Of a stretch of DNA of 17,011 nucleotides, positions 15,419-17,011 are shown in pieces. The stretch is from Thermoplasmata archaeon (lineage in GTDB: Archaea > Thermoplasmatota > Thermoplasmata > Thermoplasmatales > Thermoplasmataceae). The notes below the pieces were generated by a model that saw only the letters and a program-made list of their open reading frames with translations, had not been told where the DNA came from and searched no databases. The DNA lies in contig JAJYVJ010000024.1 in the NCBI GenBank assembly GCA_021792045.1, positions 1 to 17,011 on the forward strand. The letters are read 5' to 3'. The position numbers were made by a program, and so were the translations under genes. Position 1 is the first letter of the stretch, and every line of letters begins with the position of its first letter.

Positions 15419-16396
15419 ATGACAAGACAAAAAATTTCAGTCATCGGTGCAGGAAATGTAGGAGCAACTGTAGCGCAATTTCTGGCTTTCAAGGATCTAG
15501 GCGACATTTACCTTTTTGATGTCATACCTGGGATACCAGAAGGGAAGGCTCTTGATATTCAGGAGGGTCTTCCACATTTTGGCGTTGACGCTAAAGTTAA
15601 AGGTTTTACAACGACAAGTGGAGATACATATTCCAACCTTAAGGGATCGGATGTAATAGTGATAACCGCTGGTCTGGCTCGCAAACCCGGAATGAGCAGA
15701 GATGACTTGCTTTTCAAAAATCTCGAAATAATGAAGGATGTTGCAAACAATGTTAAAAAATACGCATCCGATGCGATGGTTGTCATAGTGTCAAATCCGG
15801 CAGATACCATGGCGTATGCTTTCCAGAAAGTATCTGGAATGCCACCAAACCACATTATCGGCCTTGGTGGAAGCCTTGACAGCTCAAGGTTCAGGACGTT
15901 TATAGCAGACGCTCTTAATGTATCTGTGAAAGACGTAAACGCGTTCGTTATCGGAGGACACGGGGACGACATGGTTCCGTTCATACGGTATTCAAGTGTG
16001 AGTGGCATACCTATAGAGAAACTGCTATCAAAGGAAAAGATCGATGAGATAGTCCACAGAACAAGATTTGGGGGCGGTGAGATCGTAGACCTTCTAAAAT
16101 CTGGCAGTGCTTATTATGCTCCGGGCATATCTATTACCGCAATGGTTGAATCTATAGTCCGTGACAAAAACAGAGTTATTCCATGCGCAGCGTATATCTC
16201 AGGAGGACATGCAAAACACTACAACGTCGAAAATGTATTTATTGGTGTGCCTGTCCGCATAGGTTCAAACTGCGTGGAGGAGATCTATGACATCGATTTC
16301 AATGCTGATGAAAAGGCACTTTGGGAAAAGACAGTTGTTTCGGTGAAATCTAACTGTAAGAAGGTCGATGATTTCTTCAAATCGGGTGCAAACTGA
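15419..16396 (+). CDS. mdh: Malate dehydrogenase (LDH-like, NAD-type)
   Basis: A 325-residue enzyme that interconverts malate and oxaloacetate in the TCA cycle. The nucleotide-binding loop GAGNVG is at residues 10-15, and Asp34 at the end of the second strand (YLFDVIPG) indicates preference for NAD over NADP. Substrate-binding and catalytic residues are all in place: R88 in ARKPG, R94 in MSRDDLL, N126 in VSNPAD, D154 and R157 in LDSSRFRT, and H181 in GGHGDDMVP. Arginine at position 88, rather than glutamine, points to malate and not lactate dehydrogenase. The length and the GGEIVDLL segment fit the archaeal LDH-like MDH group. It is a single gene that converges on queC with 13 bases between the stops. 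Confidence 0.96.
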   Translation: MTRQKISVIGAGNVGATVAQFLAFKDLGDIYLFDVIPGIPEGKALDIQEGLPHFGVDAKVKGFTTTSGDTYSNLKGSDVIVITAGLARKPGMSRDDLLFKNLEIMKDVANNVKKYASDAMVVIVSNPADTMAYAFQKVSGMPPNHIIGLGGSLDSSRFRTFIADALNVSVKDVNAFVIGGHGDDMVPFIRYSSVSGIPIEKLLSKEKIDEIVHRTRFGGGEIVDLLKSGSAYYAPGISITAMVESIVRDKNRVIPCAAYISGGHAKHYNVENVFIGVPVRIGSNCVEEIYDIDFNADEKALWEKTVVSVKSNCKKVDDFFKSGAN

Positions 16397-16409
16397 TCAG
16401 AGCATCCAA

Positions 16410-17011
16410 TCAAATATTTTCTAACCATTTTTTGTAGAAATCAGGATATGAGTTATATCTGATCGGATCCTTAATGCCGGCTTCCATAAAACCGCGTAAT
16501 CGCAACTGGCAGGAATCGCAATGACCACAGGCAAGATCGGATCCCTCATAACAGGATGTCGTGAGTTCTAAAGGGGCTCCGATTTTCATTGCAAGTTTAA
16601 CAATATCACGTTTGGAGAGATACTGGAGTGGAACCCTAATTCTGAAATTCCCTGCCTTTGTCCCAGTGTTGAGGGCAATCTCGAATTTATTATAGAACTC
16701 TGGTCTGCAATCGGGATAACCAGAGTAATCTATTGCGTTAGCGCCTATGAATATTTCTCTGGCACCTATGCTTTCTGCATATGAAGCAGCTATGGACAGG
16801 AACATTATGTTTCTTGAGGGAACATAGGTGTTTGGTATCTCAGAACGGATGCTGTCTATATTCCTTTTGTCCACTTCGCCATGCCCCGTAAGTGCACTAT
16901 ATGCAATATCTTCAAGATTTATCATAACAATTTTATGTTGTATGTTTAGTCTCTGAGCTATTTCCGATGCAGATTTCAATTCTTTCTTATGGCGCTGACC
17001 ATAATCAAACG
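16410..17011 (-). CDS. queC: 7-cyano-7-deazaguanine (preQ0) synthase QueC, 5' end missing
   Basis: An ATP-dependent ligase that turns 7-carboxy-7-deazaguanine and ammonia into preQ0, which archaea use to make archaeosine in tRNA. The frame continues unbroken to the right window edge. Ten codons before the TTG at 16979 spell the typical QueC segment FDYGQRHKKE, so that TTG is internal and the true start and the SGGxDS ATP loop lie outside the window. Conserved parts seen are VPSRNIMFLSIAASYAE, IGANAIDYSGYPDCRPEF and the zinc site SCYEGSDLACGHCDSCQLR with its four cysteines. The C terminus appears complete. It is convergent with mdh. Confidence 0.95.
   Translation of the reverse strand, partial: FDYGQRHKKELKSASEIAQRLNIQHKIVMINLEDIAYSALTGHGEVDKRNIDSIRSEIPNTYVPSRNIMFLSIAASYAESIGAREIFIGANAIDYSGYPDCRPEFYNKFEIALNTGTKAGNFRIRVPLQYLSKRDIVKLAMKIGAPLELTTSCYEGSDLACGHCDSCQLRLRGFMEAGIKDPIRYNSYPDFYKKWLENI

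Noticed and set aside
15559..16008. Minus-strand ORF of 149 codons
   Set aside because: It is fully inside mdh, all of whose active-site residues are intact on the other strand.
1..17011. CRISPR arrays, insertion sequences, tRNA or rRNA genes, prophage
   Set aside because: No regularly spaced repeats, transposase, cloverleaf-like sequence or phage structural genes were seen; nearly all of the window is accounted for by chromosomal genes.

Overview
The window most likely comes from an archaeon of the order Thermoplasmatales (a relative of Thermoplasma, Ferroplasma or Cuniculiplasma). The reasons are a moderately AT-rich sequence, archaeal TATA-like boxes about 24-28 bases before several start codons (which suggests leaderless mRNAs), a TatA/TatC pair, a one-cysteine archaeal peroxiredoxin, a B12-binding radical SAM protein resembling the Thermoplasma Ta0216 type, and QueC, which archaea use for archaeosine. 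The order-level assignment is inference. No rRNA, tRNA, CRISPR array or insertion sequence was recognised.

Layout. Positions 1-3507 (+) hold the 3' end of a complex I (nuo) operon: nuoM (5' end cut by the window edge), nuoN, and two small uncharacterised genes joined by overlapping or nearly abutting start/stop codons. Positions 3582-5432 (+) hold the radical SAM gene. A 375-base stretch follows with one doubtful small ORF. At about 5808-7133 (+) is an ArsB arsenite efflux permease. Convergent to it is the tatA-tatC operon (8272-7155, -). Divergent from tatA is a drug-efflux-type MFS permease translationally coupled to a MarR regulator (8446-10679, +). Convergent to that pair is a peroxiredoxin gene followed by a small unknown gene (11632-10673, -).

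Positions 11714-15230 carry three paralogous MscS-like mechanosensitive channel genes, one on the minus strand and two on the plus strand. A 67-codon gene for a possible small beta-barrel protein sits directly upstream of the second. The window ends with NAD-type malate dehydrogenase (15419-16396, +) convergent with queC (-), which runs off the right edge.

Together the genes suggest an acidophile or stress-exposed cell: respiratory proton pumping (nuo), TCA cycle (mdh), metalloid and drug efflux, peroxide defence, osmotic or turgor control by several MscS channels, and folded-protein export. The most unusual features are the MscS cluster, whose three members share an insertion in the beta domain, the two unknown genes at the end of the nuo operon, and the radical SAM protein of unknown substrate. 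No complete new multi-gene system could be demonstrated from the sequence alone.
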